A DNA stretch of 64,000 nt from Cellulomonas chitinilytica (GCF_016862675.1 NZ_BONK01000013.1:62001-126000); one strand, 5' to 3'. Positions 8,522 to 17,398 are shown, counted from the first letter of the stretch. Numbers and translations: made by a program. Notes: generated by a model from the letters alone, not told the origin.

Positions 8522-9757
8522 ATGCCTGATGCCAGCACGCCCCACGTCGTCGCGATCACCGGCGGCCACGTCGTCCCTGTCTCCTCCGCACCGATCGACG
8601 GCGGCACGGTCGTCGTCACCGACGGACGGATCACCGCCGTCGGCGCCGACGTCGCCGTGCCGTCCGGCGCGCACGTGATCGACGCGACCGGGCGGTGGGT
8701 GCTGCCCGGGTTCGTCGAGGCGCACGGCCACGTCGGGATCCACGAGGAGTCGCAGGGCTGGGCCGGCGACGACACGAACGAGATGACCACGCCGAACACC
8801 GCCGGGGTGCGGGCGGTCGACGCCGTGAACATCGAGGACGAGGGCTTCCGGGACGCGCTCGCGGGCGGCATCACGTCCGTCGTGGTCAAGCCGGGGTCGG
8901 GCAACCCGATCGGCGGGCAGTCGGTCGCGATGAAGACGTGGGGAGGCCGCACGGTCGACGAGCAGGTCATCTCGGCGTCGGTGAGCGTGAAGTCGGCGCT
9001 GGGGGAGAACCCGAAGCGGGTCTACGGCGACCGCAAGCAGCTCCCGTCCACGCGCCTCGGCACCGCGTTCGTCATCCGCGACGCGTTCGGCCGCGCCCGG
9101 CACTACGCGGCCGGCCGCGCGGCGGCGGTAGCCGAGGGCAAGCCGTTCGCCCCGGACCTGCACCTCGAGGCCCTCGTCCGGGTGCTCGACGGCGAGCTCG
9201 TCTGGGACCAGCACACGCACCGGCACGACGACATCGCGACCGCGCTGCGGCTCGCCGACGAGTTCGGCTACCGGCTCGTCGTCAACCACGGCACCGAGGC
9301 GCACAAGATCGCGGACGTGCTCGCCGAGCGGGACGTGCCGGTGATCTTCGGGCCGCTGTTCACGAGCCGGTCCAAGGTCGAGCTGCGCGACCGCGCGATC
9401 GCGAACCTCGCGACGCTCGCGGCGGCCGGCGTCCGCGTGGCGATCACCACCGACCACCCGGTCGTGCCGATCCACTTCCTGGTGCACCAGGCCACGCTCG
9501 CGGTCCGTGACGGCCTGCCGCGGCAGACCGCCCTGGAGGCGCTCACGACGAACCCGGCGTCCTTCTTCGACCTCGACGGGCGCATCGGTGCCCTCGAGCC
9601 GGGCCGTGACGGTGACGTGGTCGTGTGGTCGGGCGACCCGCTGGACATCGACTCGCGCGCGGAGCACGTCCTCATCGAGGGCCGCACGGTCTACACGTGG
9701 GACGCCGACGAGCGCCGAGGCCGGGTCGTCGAGCGCGCGGAGCGTTTCGCGTCCTGA
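8522..9757 (+). CDS. Amidohydrolase (imidazolonepropionase-like)
   Basis: 411 residues, cytoplasmic TIM-barrel metal-dependent hydrolase. WVLPGFVEAHGHVGIHEES carries the metal-binding HxH pair (about residues 70-72), NHGTEAHK contributes further His ligands, and TTDHPVVP supplies the metal-site Asp near residue 315. The C-terminal GALEPGRDGDVVVWSGDPL is the composite beta-sandwich signature. This subgroup is annotated as imidazolonepropionase-related amidohydrolase, but there are no hut genes here and the substrate is unknown. It ends at a strong bidirectional hairpin shared with the convergent pectate lyase. Confidence 0.88.
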   Translation: MPDASTPHVVAITGGHVVPVSSAPIDGGTVVVTDGRITAVGADVAVPSGAHVIDATGRWVLPGFVEAHGHVGIHEESQGWAGDDTNEMTTPNTAGVRAVDAVNIEDEGFRDALAGGITSVVVKPGSGNPIGGQSVAMKTWGGRTVDEQVISASVSVKSALGENPKRVYGDRKQLPSTRLGTAFVIRDAFGRARHYAAGRAAAVAEGKPFAPDLHLEALVRVLDGELVWDQHTHRHDDIATALRLADEFGYRLVVNHGTEAHKIADVLAERDVPVIFGPLFTSRSKVELRDRAIANLATLAAAGVRVAITTDHPVVPIHFLVHQATLAVRDGLPRQTALEALTTNPASFFDLDGRIGALEPGRDGDVVVWSGDPLDIDSRAEHVLIEGRTVYTWDADERRGRVVERAERFAS

Positions 9758-9764
9758 GCGCGGC

Positions 9765-9803
9765 GACGGCGCCGTCCCGAGGAGTCCCCAGGACGGCGCC
9801 GTC
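9765..9803. terminator. Bidirectional intrinsic terminator
   Basis: Perfect 13-bp stem GACGGCGCCGTCC / GGACGGCGCCGTC with a 13-nt loop between the convergent amidohydrolase and pectate lyase genes. There is no T-run, as usual in high-GC actinobacteria. Confidence 0.75.
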
Positions 9804-9819
9804 GGTCAGCGGCGAGGTG

Positions 9820-11142
9820 TCACCTGTAGGCGATCGCCGACGGGTCGTACTGGCAGGCGCTGCTCGGGCCGCTGCCGATCTTCGACGGCTCGCCGGACGT
9901 CACGCCCTTGTACTGGTCGCAGATCGAGATCTTCTTCGACGAGTCGCCGACGATCGTGAGGCCGGACAGCTTCGCCTTGTCGCCGAGGTTCGGGTTGATC
10001 CCGACGAGGGCCTTGCCCGGCGCGGTGACCTGGACGTTCTCGACGACGACCGAGCGGGCGTACTGCGTCTTGCAGTTGCCGCACGAGCGGTAGAGCTTGC
10101 CGAAGTCCGACACCTGGAAGTTCCTGATGACGAACGTGCCGGGGCCGTTGTGCTGGAACACCTTGTCCGACGCCGACCTCGCGCCGCCGCCGTCGACGGT
10201 CATGACCTGCGACGACGAGCTGCCCTTGAGGGTGGCGGCGTCCTCCTCGACGTCCTCCCACCACACGTTCTGCAGCGTGCAGGTGCCGGTGCAGTGGACG
10301 CCGTCGCCCGCGCCGCTGCCGAGGATGACGTTCTTCAGGACGGCGCCGTCCGAGAGCAGGAACATCGGCGGCTGGGACTCGCTCTGACCGTCGGAGGACA
10401 GGCCGTAGTAGCGGACGAGGCCGCCGTCGAACGTGCCGCTGACGGAGATCGTGCTGGACACCTTCTTCTCACCCTTGGCGGACGGCCAGGACGGGAACGT
10501 GCCGGGGTTCGACGTCGGGCTGCTCGTCGGGCTGCTCGTCGGGGTCGGCGAGCTGGTCGGCTTCGGGGTGGTCGTCGCGGTGGACGTCGGTGTCCCGCCG
10601 CTGCCGACCTTCACGAGCTGCCACTGCTGGTGGTACGACTTCGCGTCGGTGCCCTGGACGATCGCCGCGCCGCTGGACTTCGACGCGTCGGCGACCTCGG
10701 CGACCTTGGACGACTTGCGGTTGACGAGCCGCACGTAGTCGCTCTGGTCGACGAGCGAGAACTGCTGGTTCGTCGCGCTCGCGTCGGTCTGCTGGACGAT
10801 CGCGGCGCCGTCGCTCGTGCTGCCGCCGCTGACGGACACGACCTTGCCCGAGCCGCGGTTCTGCAGCTCGTACCAGCCGCTGCCCGCGGAGACGAACCGG
10901 AACTGCTGCGACGTGGCGTCGGTCCGGGTGGTCTGGACGAGGGCGGCGCCGTCGGACGTCGAGCCGCCCTTCACGTCGAGCGCGAGCCCGCTCTTGCGGC
11001 TGACGAGCACGTACCAGGCTGACCCGTCGGGCGTGGTGGCGGAGGCGGACGGTGCGACCGCGACCGCGACCGTGGCGCCGAGGACGGCGGCGACGGCGAG
11101 GGCGACGGTCTGTCGTAGGTGGGTGGTGCGACGCGATGTCAT
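9820..11142 (-). CDS. Secreted pectate lyase (PL3) with N-terminal ricin-type beta-trefoil lectin domain
   Basis: 440 residues. Signal peptide about 1-35. A beta-trefoil domain (about 38-175) has three QxF/QxW repeats: SQQFRFV, NQQFSLV, HQQWQLV. A Thr/Ser/Pro linker (about 178-215) leads to the PL3 parallel beta-helix, recognised by GVHCTGTCTLQNVWWEDVEE and DAATLKG, the calcium-binding and active-site region, plus CGNC and a Cys-rich tail. It cleaves de-esterified polygalacturonate by beta-elimination outside the cell. ATG 11142 has GGAGG just upstream; the longer frame would run through the operator region. A LacI-like operator and a CRP-like box lie upstream, fitting substrate induction and catabolite control. 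Confidence 0.92.
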   Translation of the reverse strand: MTSRRTTHLRQTVALAVAAVLGATVAVAVAPSASATTPDGSAWYVLVSRKSGLALDVKGGSTSDGAALVQTTRTDATSQQFRFVSAGSGWYELQNRGSGKVVSVSGGSTSDGAAIVQQTDASATNQQFSLVDQSDYVRLVNRKSSKVAEVADASKSSGAAIVQGTDAKSYHQQWQLVKVGSGGTPTSTATTTPKPTSSPTPTSSPTSSPTSNPGTFPSWPSAKGEKKVSSTISVSGTFDGGLVRYYGLSSDGQSESQPPMFLLSDGAVLKNVILGSGAGDGVHCTGTCTLQNVWWEDVEEDAATLKGSSSSQVMTVDGGGARSASDKVFQHNGPGTFVIRNFQVSDFGKLYRSCGNCKTQYARSVVVENVQVTAPGKALVGINPNLGDKAKLSGLTIVGDSSKKISICDQYKGVTSGEPSKIGSGPSSACQYDPSAIAYR

Positions 11143-11158
11143 GAGGCCTCCGTGGGTT

Positions 11159-11172
11159 GGTAAGCGTTTGCC
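11159..11172. promoter_or_regulatory. LacI-family-like operator upstream of pectate lyase
   Basis: GGTAAGCGTTTGCC, imperfect palindrome (10 of 14 positions symmetric) centred on CG, 16 bp before the pectate lyase ATG. Shares the AAGCGTTT core with 7243-7252. Likely repressor site between promoter and gene; the regulator is not encoded here. Confidence 0.5.
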
Positions 11173-11210
11173 ATGACACCGAACCACGGGTCGACCCTCT
11201 CTGGGTCGGA

Positions 11211-11226
11211 TATGAGAGGTTTCACA
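11211..11226. promoter_or_regulatory. CRP-like box upstream of pectate lyase
   Basis: On the minus strand this reads TGTGA-N6-TCATA, 9 of 10 matches to the CRP consensus TGTGA-N6-TCACA, about 70 bp before the pectate lyase start. Suggests cAMP-CRP control. Confidence 0.5.
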
Positions 11227-11297
11227 CGATCTCGACCGGTCCAGACTTTCCCGGCCGCTGCGGTGACTGCGTCGACCGCCGTGACGAGCCGGGACGC

Positions 11298-11340
11298 ACG
11301 AAGGGCGCCGCCCGCCGAACGGCAGGACGACGCCCCTCGT
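11298..11340 (-). terminator. Intrinsic terminator after pgi
   Basis: GC-rich hairpin of about 20 bp including G-U pairs, arms 11298-11317 and 11320-11340, immediately downstream of the pgi stop at 11351. Confidence 0.6.
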
Positions 11341-11350
11341 CGCGGCTGCG

Positions 11351-13033
11351 TCAGTGACGCAGCTCGAGGTACTTCGCGATGAGCGCCTTCGTCGACGGGT
11401 CCTGCGCGTCGAGCGCGGCGGCGTCGCCCTCGACCGCCGGGGCGATCTCGGTCGCGAGCTTCTTGCCGAGCTCCACGCCCCACTGGTCGAACGAGTCGAT
11501 GCCCCACACGACGCCCTGCACGAACGTGATGTGCTCGTACAGCGCGATGAGCTGACCCAGAACCGACGGCGTGAGCGACGGCGCGAGGATCGACGTCGTC
11601 GGGCGGTTCCCGGAGAACACCCGCGCCGGCACGATCTCCTCCGCGGTGCCCTCGGCCCGCACCTCGTCGGCCGTCTTGCCGAACGCGAGCGCCTTGGTCT
11701 GCGCGAAGTAGTTCGCGAGGAACAGCGAGTGGACGTCGGTCCCGCCGTCCTTCAGCGGGTGCGCCGGGTTCGCGACCGCGATGAAGTCGGCAGGGATGAG
11801 CCGGGTGCCCTGGTGGATGAGCTGGTAGAACGCGTGCTGGCCGTTCGTGCCGGGCTCGCCCCAGAACACCTCGCCCGTCTGCGTCGTGACGGGTGTGCCG
11901 TCCCAGCGCACCGACTTGCCGTTCGACTCCATCGTCAGCTGCTGCAGGTACGCCGCGAACCGGTGCAGGTACTGCGCGTACGGCAGCACGGCGTGCGTGT
12001 GCGCGCCGAGGAAGTTGACGTACCAGACGTTGAGCAGCCCCATCAGCACCGGGACGTTGCGGTCGAACGGCGTGGTCGCGACGTGCTCGTCGACCGCGTG
12101 GAAGCCCGCGAGGAAGTCGCGGAAGCCGTCCGGCCCGATCGCGATCGCCAGCGACGTGCCGATCGCGGAGTCCACCGAGTAGCGGCCGCCGACCCAGTCC
12201 CAGAACCCGAACGCGTTGGCCGGGTCGATGCCGAACGCGGCGACCTTGTCGAGGGCCGTCGAGACGGCGACGAAGTGCTTCGCGACGGCGTCCGTGCGGG
12301 CCGCGTCGTCGTCCGCGAGGTGCCCCGCCGCGGCGAGCTGCTCCCACAGCCAGGCCCGGGCGAGCCGCGCGTTCGTCAGCGTCTCGAGGGTGCCGAACGT
12401 CTTCGACGCGACGATGAAGAGCGTCGTCGTCGGGTCCAGGTCCTTGACCTTCTCGGCCAGGTCGGTCGGGTCGATGTTCGACACGAACCGCAGCTCCAGG
12501 CCGGCCTGCACGTACGGCTTGAGCGCCTCGTACGCCATCACCGGGCCGAGGTCGGACCCGCCGATGCCGATGTTGACGACCGTGCGCACCCGCTCACCCG
12601 TGACGCCCGTCCACTCGCCGGACCGCACCGTGTCGGCGAACGCGTACACCTTCGCGAGCACCTCGTGCACGTCGTGGTCCACGTCCTGGCCGTCCACCAC
12701 GAGCGGCGGCTGCGCGCCGGCCGGCCGACGCAGGGCCGTGTGCAGGACCGCACGGTCCTCCGTCACGTTGATGTGGTCGCCGCGGAGCTGGGCCTGCACC
12801 CGGTCGGCGAGCCCGACCTCGTCGGCCAGGCGGACCAGCAGCGCGAGCGTCTCGTCCGTCACCAGGTTCTTCGAGAGGTCGACGTGCAGGTCGGCCAGCG
12901 GGAACGACAGGCGCTCGGCCCGTCCGGCGTCCGCGGCGAACCAGCCGCGCAGGTCCGCGTGCAGCGTCGACTCGTGCGTGCTGAGGTCCTGCCAGGCGCT
13001 CGTGCTGGTCGCGTCGACGGGTGGCGTGGGCAT
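11351..13033 (-). CDS. pgi: Glucose-6-phosphate isomerase
   Basis: 560 residues, the normal length for the long bacterial form. Interconverts glucose-6-phosphate and fructose-6-phosphate in glycolysis and gluconeogenesis. Diagnostic blocks include [37 protein letters not shown] and the C-terminal [14 protein letters not shown]. The start [10 protein letters not shown] at 13033 follows a GGGAG; the longer frame to 13111 is unlikely, being Arg-rich and unlike the family. Monocistronic, with its own terminator. It connects the sugar uptake genes nearby to central metabolism but there is no evidence of co-regulation. Confidence 0.97.
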   Translation of the reverse strand: MPTPPVDATSTSAWQDLSTHESTLHADLRGWFAADAGRAERLSFPLADLHVDLSKNLVTDETLALLVRLADEVGLADRVQAQLRGDHINVTEDRAVLHTALRRPAGAQPPLVVDGQDVDHDVHEVLAKVYAFADTVRSGEWTGVTGERVRTVVNIGIGGSDLGPVMAYEALKPYVQAGLELRFVSNIDPTDLAEKVKDLDPTTTLFIVASKTFGTLETLTNARLARAWLWEQLAAAGHLADDDAARTDAVAKHFVAVSTALDKVAAFGIDPANAFGFWDWVGGRYSVDSAIGTSLAIAIGPDGFRDFLAGFHAVDEHVATTPFDRNVPVLMGLLNVWYVNFLGAHTHAVLPYAQYLHRFAAYLQQLTMESNGKSVRWDGTPVTTQTGEVFWGEPGTNGQHAFYQLIHQGTRLIPADFIAVANPAHPLKDGGTDVHSLFLANYFAQTKALAFGKTADEVRAEGTAEEIVPARVFSGNRPTTSILAPSLTPSVLGQLIALYEHITFVQGVVWGIDSFDQWGVELGKKLATEIAPAVEGDAAALDAQDPSTKALIAKYLELRH

Positions 13034-13154
13034 GAGGACTCCCTCTGTGACGGGTGGGCGGCCCGCGGCTGCGCGCGAGTGGGTGGCCGCGTCCAACCTA
13101 GTGCGCCGCACGAGGGGGTCGCACGGGACGTCCGGACCTGGGCGGCGGTGTGCC

Positions 13155-13160
13155 TAGGGT
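13155..13160 (+). promoter_or_regulatory. -10-like hexamer TAGGGT, leaderless start
   Basis: TAGGGT ends 6 bases before GTG 13167, favouring that start over the in-frame GTG at 13161. Confidence 0.4.
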
Positions 13161-13166
13161 GTGGGC

Positions 13167-13490
13167 GTGCCTCGTCTCCCCACCGCCGTGATCGCCGCCC
13201 TCACCCTCGTCGTCGGGTTCGCCGTCGCCCAGTCGACCGGCGTGCGCGCGCTCGGCGGGATCGTCCTGCTCGCGGGCGTCGCGTGGTGCGCGGTCCGCGC
13301 GTGGCGCCCCGCCGGCCCGGCCCGGACGGTCGCGGTCGTCGTCATCGGGGCGCTGTGCTTCGTCGCGTCGCACCTGCTCGCGCCGCACCTGGGCGCGTGG
13401 CCGTCGGTGGTCCTCGTCGCGGCGGTGCTCGGGATCTCGACGTGGGTCCTCGTCGACCGCCGCACGAGCGGGCTGCTCGCGCAGTCCTGA
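13167..13490 (+). CDS. Small polytopic membrane protein
   Basis: 107 residues, almost wholly hydrophobic with four probable membrane helices (about 6-22, 28-44, 53-70, 78-95) and a short basic tail (DRRTSG). Not recognised beyond an actinobacterial hypothetical membrane protein. The start is chosen from the TAGGGT spacing. Converges on the LLM oxidoreductase gene with 4 bp between stops. Confidence 0.7.
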   Translation: MPRLPTAVIAALTLVVGFAVAQSTGVRALGGIVLLAGVAWCAVRAWRPAGPARTVAVVVIGALCFVASHLLAPHLGAWPSVVLVAAVLGISTWVLVDRRTSGLLAQS

Positions 13491-13494
13491 GCCT

Positions 13495-14556
13495 TCAGGC
13501 CGAGGCCCTCCCGAGCGCCTCCCGCACGAGCGGCGCGACCTGCGTGCCGAGCAGCTCGATCGCGTGCAGCGACTCGCGCTGCGGCACCCCGGACAGGTCC
13601 ATCTGGAACGCCTGCCGGTCGTGCCGGAGCACCCCGTGCAGCTCGACGATCCGCTCGGCGACCTCCTCGGGCTGCCCGACGAAGTAGGCGCCGCCGCGGG
13701 CGGCCTGCGACTCGAACGCGATCCGGTTCGGCTGGGAGAACCCGCGCTCGGCCGCGATGCGGGCCATCGACTCGCGCCAGTAGGGGTAGAAGAACTCGCG
13801 GGCGGCGCGGCCGTCGTCGGCGAGGAACCCCATGCCGGCCACGGACACGAACGGCCCGTCGGGCCGCGGGTTCACGGCGTGCGAGAACGAGAGCCGGTAC
13901 GTCTCCACGAGGGAGGCGAACGACGCGGGCCGGCCGCCGATGATCGCGTAGCTGACGGGCAGCCCGAGGGCCCCGGCGCGGACCGAGGACCGGGGGCTGC
14001 CGCCGGTCGCGACCGCGATCCGCAGGCGCGAACCGAGGCCGGGCTTGTCGGACGGCCGGGGGAGGACGAGGGCGTCCTCGAGCGGGGGGCGGAACCGGCC
14101 CGACCAGGTGACGCGCTCGGCCTCGTCGAGGGCGAGCAGCAGGCCGATCTTCTCGTCGTAGAGCTCGTCGTAGTCGTCGAGGGACGCCCCGAACAGGGGG
14201 TAGGACTCGATGAACGAGCCGCGTCCGGCGAGCAGCTCGACACGGCCGCCGGAGTAGAGGTCCATGGTCGCGAACTGCTGGTAGACGCGGACGGGGTCCT
14301 CGGTGGACAGCACGGTGACGGCCGACCCGACGGTGATGCGGGACGTCTGCGCGAGCCCGGCGGCGATGACGGTCGACGGCGAGGAGATCGCGTAGTCGGG
14401 GCGGTGGTGCTCGCCGATCCCGACGTAGTCCAGGCCGACCTCCTCGGCGAGGCGGATCCGTTCGAGGACGTCCCGGAGGCGCTGGGCGGGGGAGGTGGGT
14501 GCGCCCGTGACCGGATCGGGGTGAATGTCGCCGAACGTGTAGAGACCCAGTTCCAT
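13495..14556 (-). CDS. LLM-class flavin-dependent oxidoreductase
   Basis: 353 residues with the luciferase-like monooxygenase TIM barrel: MELGLYTFGDIHPDP start, LDYVGIGEHHRPDY (the GEHH block), SAVTVLSTEDPVRVYQQFATMD and GRVELLAGRGSF. These enzymes use FMNH2 or F420; the GEHH/LSTEDPVR variety is usually FMN-type. Substrate unknown. ATG 14556 is chosen over GTG 14562 because TACGTT on the coding strand (14565-14570) ends 8 bases before it. Divergent from the ROK repressor gene. Confidence 0.92.
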   Translation of the reverse strand: MELGLYTFGDIHPDPVTGAPTSPAQRLRDVLERIRLAEEVGLDYVGIGEHHRPDYAISSPSTVIAAGLAQTSRITVGSAVTVLSTEDPVRVYQQFATMDLYSGGRVELLAGRGSFIESYPLFGASLDDYDELYDEKIGLLLALDEAERVTWSGRFRPPLEDALVLPRPSDKPGLGSRLRIAVATGGSPRSSVRAGALGLPVSYAIIGGRPASFASLVETYRLSFSHAVNPRPDGPFVSVAGMGFLADDGRAAREFFYPYWRESMARIAAERGFSQPNRIAFESQAARGGAYFVGQPEEVAERIVELHGVLRHDRQAFQMDLSGVPQRESLHAIELLGTQVAPLVREALGRASA

Positions 14557-14665
14557 GTCCACGCAACGTACGGGCGTTCGTCGGCGTTCCGGTGAACGCG
14601 CTGGTCGCCGCGCCGCGGCCGCCCGATTCGTCCCATGAGTCGATCGTGTGAACGCACGGTCACGA

Positions 14666-14681
14666 TGTGATCACGGTCACC
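14666..14681. promoter_or_regulatory. CRP-like box upstream of ROK regulator
   Basis: TGTGATCACGGTCACC: TGTGA-N6-TCACC, 9 of 10 to the CRP consensus, ending 8 bp before the TTGACT -35 hexamer. Could activate the amino-sugar cluster under carbon limitation; inference. Confidence 0.5.
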
Positions 14682-14689
14682 GCAGAGAG

Positions 14690-14720
14690 TTGACTTCGAT
14701 TAATAAGGAAGTTCTACTAA
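14690..14720 (+). promoter_or_regulatory. ROK gene promoter with overlapping operator
   Basis: TTGACT (14690-14695), 17-bp spacer, TCTACT (14713-14718) form a recognisable sigma-A-type promoter, with initiation predicted at about 14725-14726, the ATG itself. An inverted repeat TTAATA-N9-TACTAA (14700-14720) covers the spacer and -10, the place for a repressor. It is unusually AT-rich for this genome. Autoregulation by the ROK protein is inference. Confidence 0.6.
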
Positions 14721-14725
14721 CAAAC

Positions 14726-15904
14726 ATGAGAGCGACGACGGCGCCGCCCGCGGGAACCGGGCGAGGAGTCGGCCGGGCACTGCGGCCGACGGGCAAGGTG
14801 CTCCCCGAGCACGCCCGGGCCCACAACCGCTCGCTCGTCCTCGGCCACCTCTTCCACGCGACCGCCGCCTCCCGCGCCGACATCGCCCGCAGCACCGGCC
14901 TCACCCGCGTCACCGTCTCGGGCCTCGTCGCCGAGCTCATCGCCGAGGGCCTCGTCGAGGAGCAGGGGCTGCGCATCGAGGGCAAGGTCGGCAAGCCGGC
15001 CACGCTCGTCGCGATGCGCACCGAGGCGTTCCAGATCGTCGCCGTCGACCTCACGAGCGACACGCGCATCCTCGGCGGCGTCCTGTCGATCGTCGGCGAC
15101 GTCGTCGTCCGCCGCGAGGTCCCGCTCGACGGGCAGACGGGGGAGCGGGCCGTCGACCTGCTCGAGGCGCTCTGCCGCGACCTGCTCACCGCCGCCGACC
15201 GGCCGGTGCTCGGCATCGGCATCGCGTCGCCGGGTGTCATCGACCCCGACGGCGTCGTCGTCCAGGCCCCCAACCGCGGCTGGTACGGCGTGCCGCTCGC
15301 GGCTCTCCTCACGGACCGCCTCGACGTGCCCGTGCACGTCGGCAACGACGCCAACACCCGCGCGCTCGGTGAGTTCACGTACGGCCAGGCAGCCGGCGGC
15401 GGCACGATCGTCGTCACCGTCGGCGAGGGCGTCGGTGCCGGGCTCGTCGTCGACGGCGCCCTGGTCCGGGGCCGGCACCACGCCGCCGGCGAGATCGGGC
15501 ACGTCACGGTCGTCGACGACGACTCGCGCGACGAGATGCCGCACGAGTGCGCCTGCGGGCGCGTGGGCTGCCTCGAGACGGTGCTCAGCGTGCCGGCCCT
15601 GCGCCGCCGCACCCAGGGGCTCGCCCCTCACGACTCCGACGCCGCACTGGCGTCGGTCGGACGACTGCTCGGGATCGCACTCGCGCCCGTCGTCTCCGCG
15701 CTCGACCTCGCCGAGGTCCTGCTCTCTGGGCCCCCGGAGCTGCTGGACGGTCCTCTGCGGGAATCGGCGCTCACCACCCTCCGCGCACGCACCATGCCAG
15801 TCATCGGGCAGGGACTGGACATGCGGATGGGTTCCTTGGACGAGGACGGGGCTCTCGCCGGTGCGGCGGTCCTCGTCCTGTCAGGTCAGCTCGGGGTCAC
15901 GTGA
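14726..15904 (+). CDS. ROK-family transcriptional regulator of sugar cluster
   Basis: 392 residues. The N-terminal winged helix-turn-helix (SRADIARSTGLTRVTVSGLV, about 49-68) is followed by a ROK sugar-binding domain with the zinc-binding CACGRVGCLE motif (about 276-285) and EIGHVTV just before it. ROK repressors such as NagC/Mlc bind operators until their sugar ligand appears. The ATG sits at the predicted transcription start with no well-spaced ribosome site, so the mRNA is probably leaderless. It is followed by the sugar-binding protein, permeases, ROK kinase and nagB, so GlcNAc or a GlcNAc derivative is the likely inducer; that assignment is inference. Confidence 0.9.
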   Translation: MRATTAPPAGTGRGVGRALRPTGKVLPEHARAHNRSLVLGHLFHATAASRADIARSTGLTRVTVSGLVAELIAEGLVEEQGLRIEGKVGKPATLVAMRTEAFQIVAVDLTSDTRILGGVLSIVGDVVVRREVPLDGQTGERAVDLLEALCRDLLTAADRPVLGIGIASPGVIDPDGVVVQAPNRGWYGVPLAALLTDRLDVPVHVGNDANTRALGEFTYGQAAGGGTIVVTVGEGVGAGLVVDGALVRGRHHAAGEIGHVTVVDDDSRDEMPHECACGRVGCLETVLSVPALRRRTQGLAPHDSDAALASVGRLLGIALAPVVSALDLAEVLLSGPPELLDGPLRESALTTLRARTMPVIGQGLDMRMGSLDEDGALAGAAVLVLSGQLGVT

Positions 15905-15918
15905 CGACCCCGAGCCGA

Positions 15919-15932
15919 CCGACTGCAGTCGG
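15919..15932. promoter_or_regulatory. Perfect 14-bp palindrome between regulator and transporter
   Basis: CCGACTGCAGTCGG with no loop, in the 85-bp gap before the binding-protein gene. Too short and loopless for a good terminator; a protein-binding site for the transporter operon is possible. Confidence 0.35.
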
Positions 15933-15989
15933 AATCACCACCCGGCGTCGCCGTCCGGCGAACGCCTCGCTCACGGGAGGAACCCCAAC

Positions 15990-17315
15990 GTGAAGATCCT
16001 ACGTTTCGCCGCCGTCGGCGTGGCGGCAGCACTGGCGCTGACCGCTTGCTCTTCTGGCGACGACACCTCCGACCAGCCCAGCGACAACGGCACCCCTGAG
16101 GCCGCCACGATCAAGCTGTGGCTCAACGGCACGGACACGCCCCAGGCGCTCCGTGACTACCTGACGACGACCTTCGAGAAGGAGAACCCGGGCTCGAAGC
16201 TCGTCATCGAGGAGCAGGACTGGAGCGGCCTCGTCCCGCGCCTCCAGACGGCCCTCGCGTCCGAGGACCAGACGCCCGACGTCGTCGAGATCGGCAACAC
16301 GCAGTCGCCGACCTTCACGTACGCCGGCGCGTTCGCCGACATCACGGGCATGTACGACGAGCTGGGCGGCGACAAGCTGCTCCCCGGCTTCGTCGAGGCC
16401 GGCAAGGCCGACGGCAAGCTCTACTCGGTGCCCTACTACTCGGGTGCCCGCGCCGTGTTCTACAACAAGGACGCGTTCGCGGCCGCCGGCGTCGAGGTCC
16501 CGACCACGCTCGCCGACTTCACGACCGTCGCGCAGAAGCTCCAGACGGACGCGGTGTCCGGCTTCTGGTTCCCCGGCCAGGACTGGTACAACGGCGCCGC
16601 CTGGATCTACACGAACGGCGGCGACCTCGCCACGTACGAGGGCGGCACGTGGAAGGGCGGCCTGTCGAGCGAGAAGTCGCTCAAGGGCCTCGAGGAGGTG
16701 CAGACGCTGTTCAAGACGGCCACGCACGCCCCGGCGGACTCCGACTCCAACGAGCCGTGGGTGCCCTTCAACGCCGGCCAGGCCGCCATGTTCTCGGCGC
16801 CGACCTGGGCGCGCTGGAGCATCGACCTGCCCCAGTGCAACAAGGGCGTCGCGGCGGACGACAAGTCCGACGCCGCAAAGGCGCTGCTCGGCGAGCAGCA
16901 GGCCTGCAACGAGGAGCACACCGGGATCTTCCCGCTCCCCGGCCTGACCGCCGACAAGGTCGCCACGGGCTTCGCCGGTGGCTCGAACATCGCGGTCGCC
17001 GCGAAGTCGAAGCACCCGGAGCTGGCCAAGAACCTCCTGCGGATCATCTTCTCGGGCGAGTTCCAGAACCAGCTCGGCGAGAACGGCCTGATCCCGGGCA
17101 ACTCGTCGTACGCCACCTCGATGGGTGACGACGTCTACGCCAAGGCGGCCGTCGCGGCGGCGCTCAACGCCAAGCTCACGCCGGCGGCCGAGAACTGGGC
17201 CACCGTCGAGGGCGACCGCATCCTCGAGGACTTCTTCCAGAAGGTGGCCTCGGGCGCCGACGTGAAGCAGGCCGCGGCCGACGCGGACAAGCTCATCGAA
17301 GACGCGCTCAACTGA
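15990..17315 (+). CDS. Sugar ABC transporter substrate-binding lipoprotein
   Basis: 441 residues. Signal peptide with lipobox ALTAC (Cys20), so it is anchored on the outer face of the membrane. The rest is a family-1 extracellular solute-binding fold (IKLWLNGTDTPQ, DVVEIGNTQSPTF, YSVPYYSGARAVFYNKDAF). The DVVEIGNTQ segment and the neighbouring kinase and nagB suggest chitobiose, GlcNAc or a related amino sugar, as in NgcE-type binding proteins. GTG 15990 follows GGGAGG (15975-15980). It is separated from its permeases by two very stable hairpins, likely giving higher expression of this subunit. Ligand is inferred from context. Confidence 0.92.
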   Translation: MKILRFAAVGVAAALALTACSSGDDTSDQPSDNGTPEAATIKLWLNGTDTPQALRDYLTTTFEKENPGSKLVIEEQDWSGLVPRLQTALASEDQTPDVVEIGNTQSPTFTYAGAFADITGMYDELGGDKLLPGFVEAGKADGKLYSVPYYSGARAVFYNKDAFAAAGVEVPTTLADFTTVAQKLQTDAVSGFWFPGQDWYNGAAWIYTNGGDLATYEGGTWKGGLSSEKSLKGLEEVQTLFKTATHAPADSDSNEPWVPFNAGQAAMFSAPTWARWSIDLPQCNKGVAADDKSDAAKALLGEQQACNEEHTGIFPLPGLTADKVATGFAGGSNIAVAAKSKHPELAKNLLRIIFSGEFQNQLGENGLIPGNSSYATSMGDDVYAKAAVAAALNAKLTPAAENWATVEGDRILEDFFQKVASGADVKQAAADADKLIEDALN

Positions 17316-17320
17316 TCACC

Positions 17321-17398
17321 GGCGGGCCGGTGACCACCGGCCCGCCACCTGATCCGGGTGCCGGTCGGGCTGCCCATCACGGCAGCCCGACCGGCACC
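17321..17398 (+). promoter_or_regulatory. Two tandem stable hairpins between binding-protein and permease genes
   Basis: First: perfect 11-bp stem, arms 17321-17331 and 17336-17346, 4-nt loop. Second: perfect 18-bp stem, arms 17357-17374 and 17381-17398, 6-nt loop. No T-tract follows. Placed inside the operon, they probably protect the upstream mRNA and partly terminate, so the binding protein outnumbers the permeases. Inference. Confidence 0.65.
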
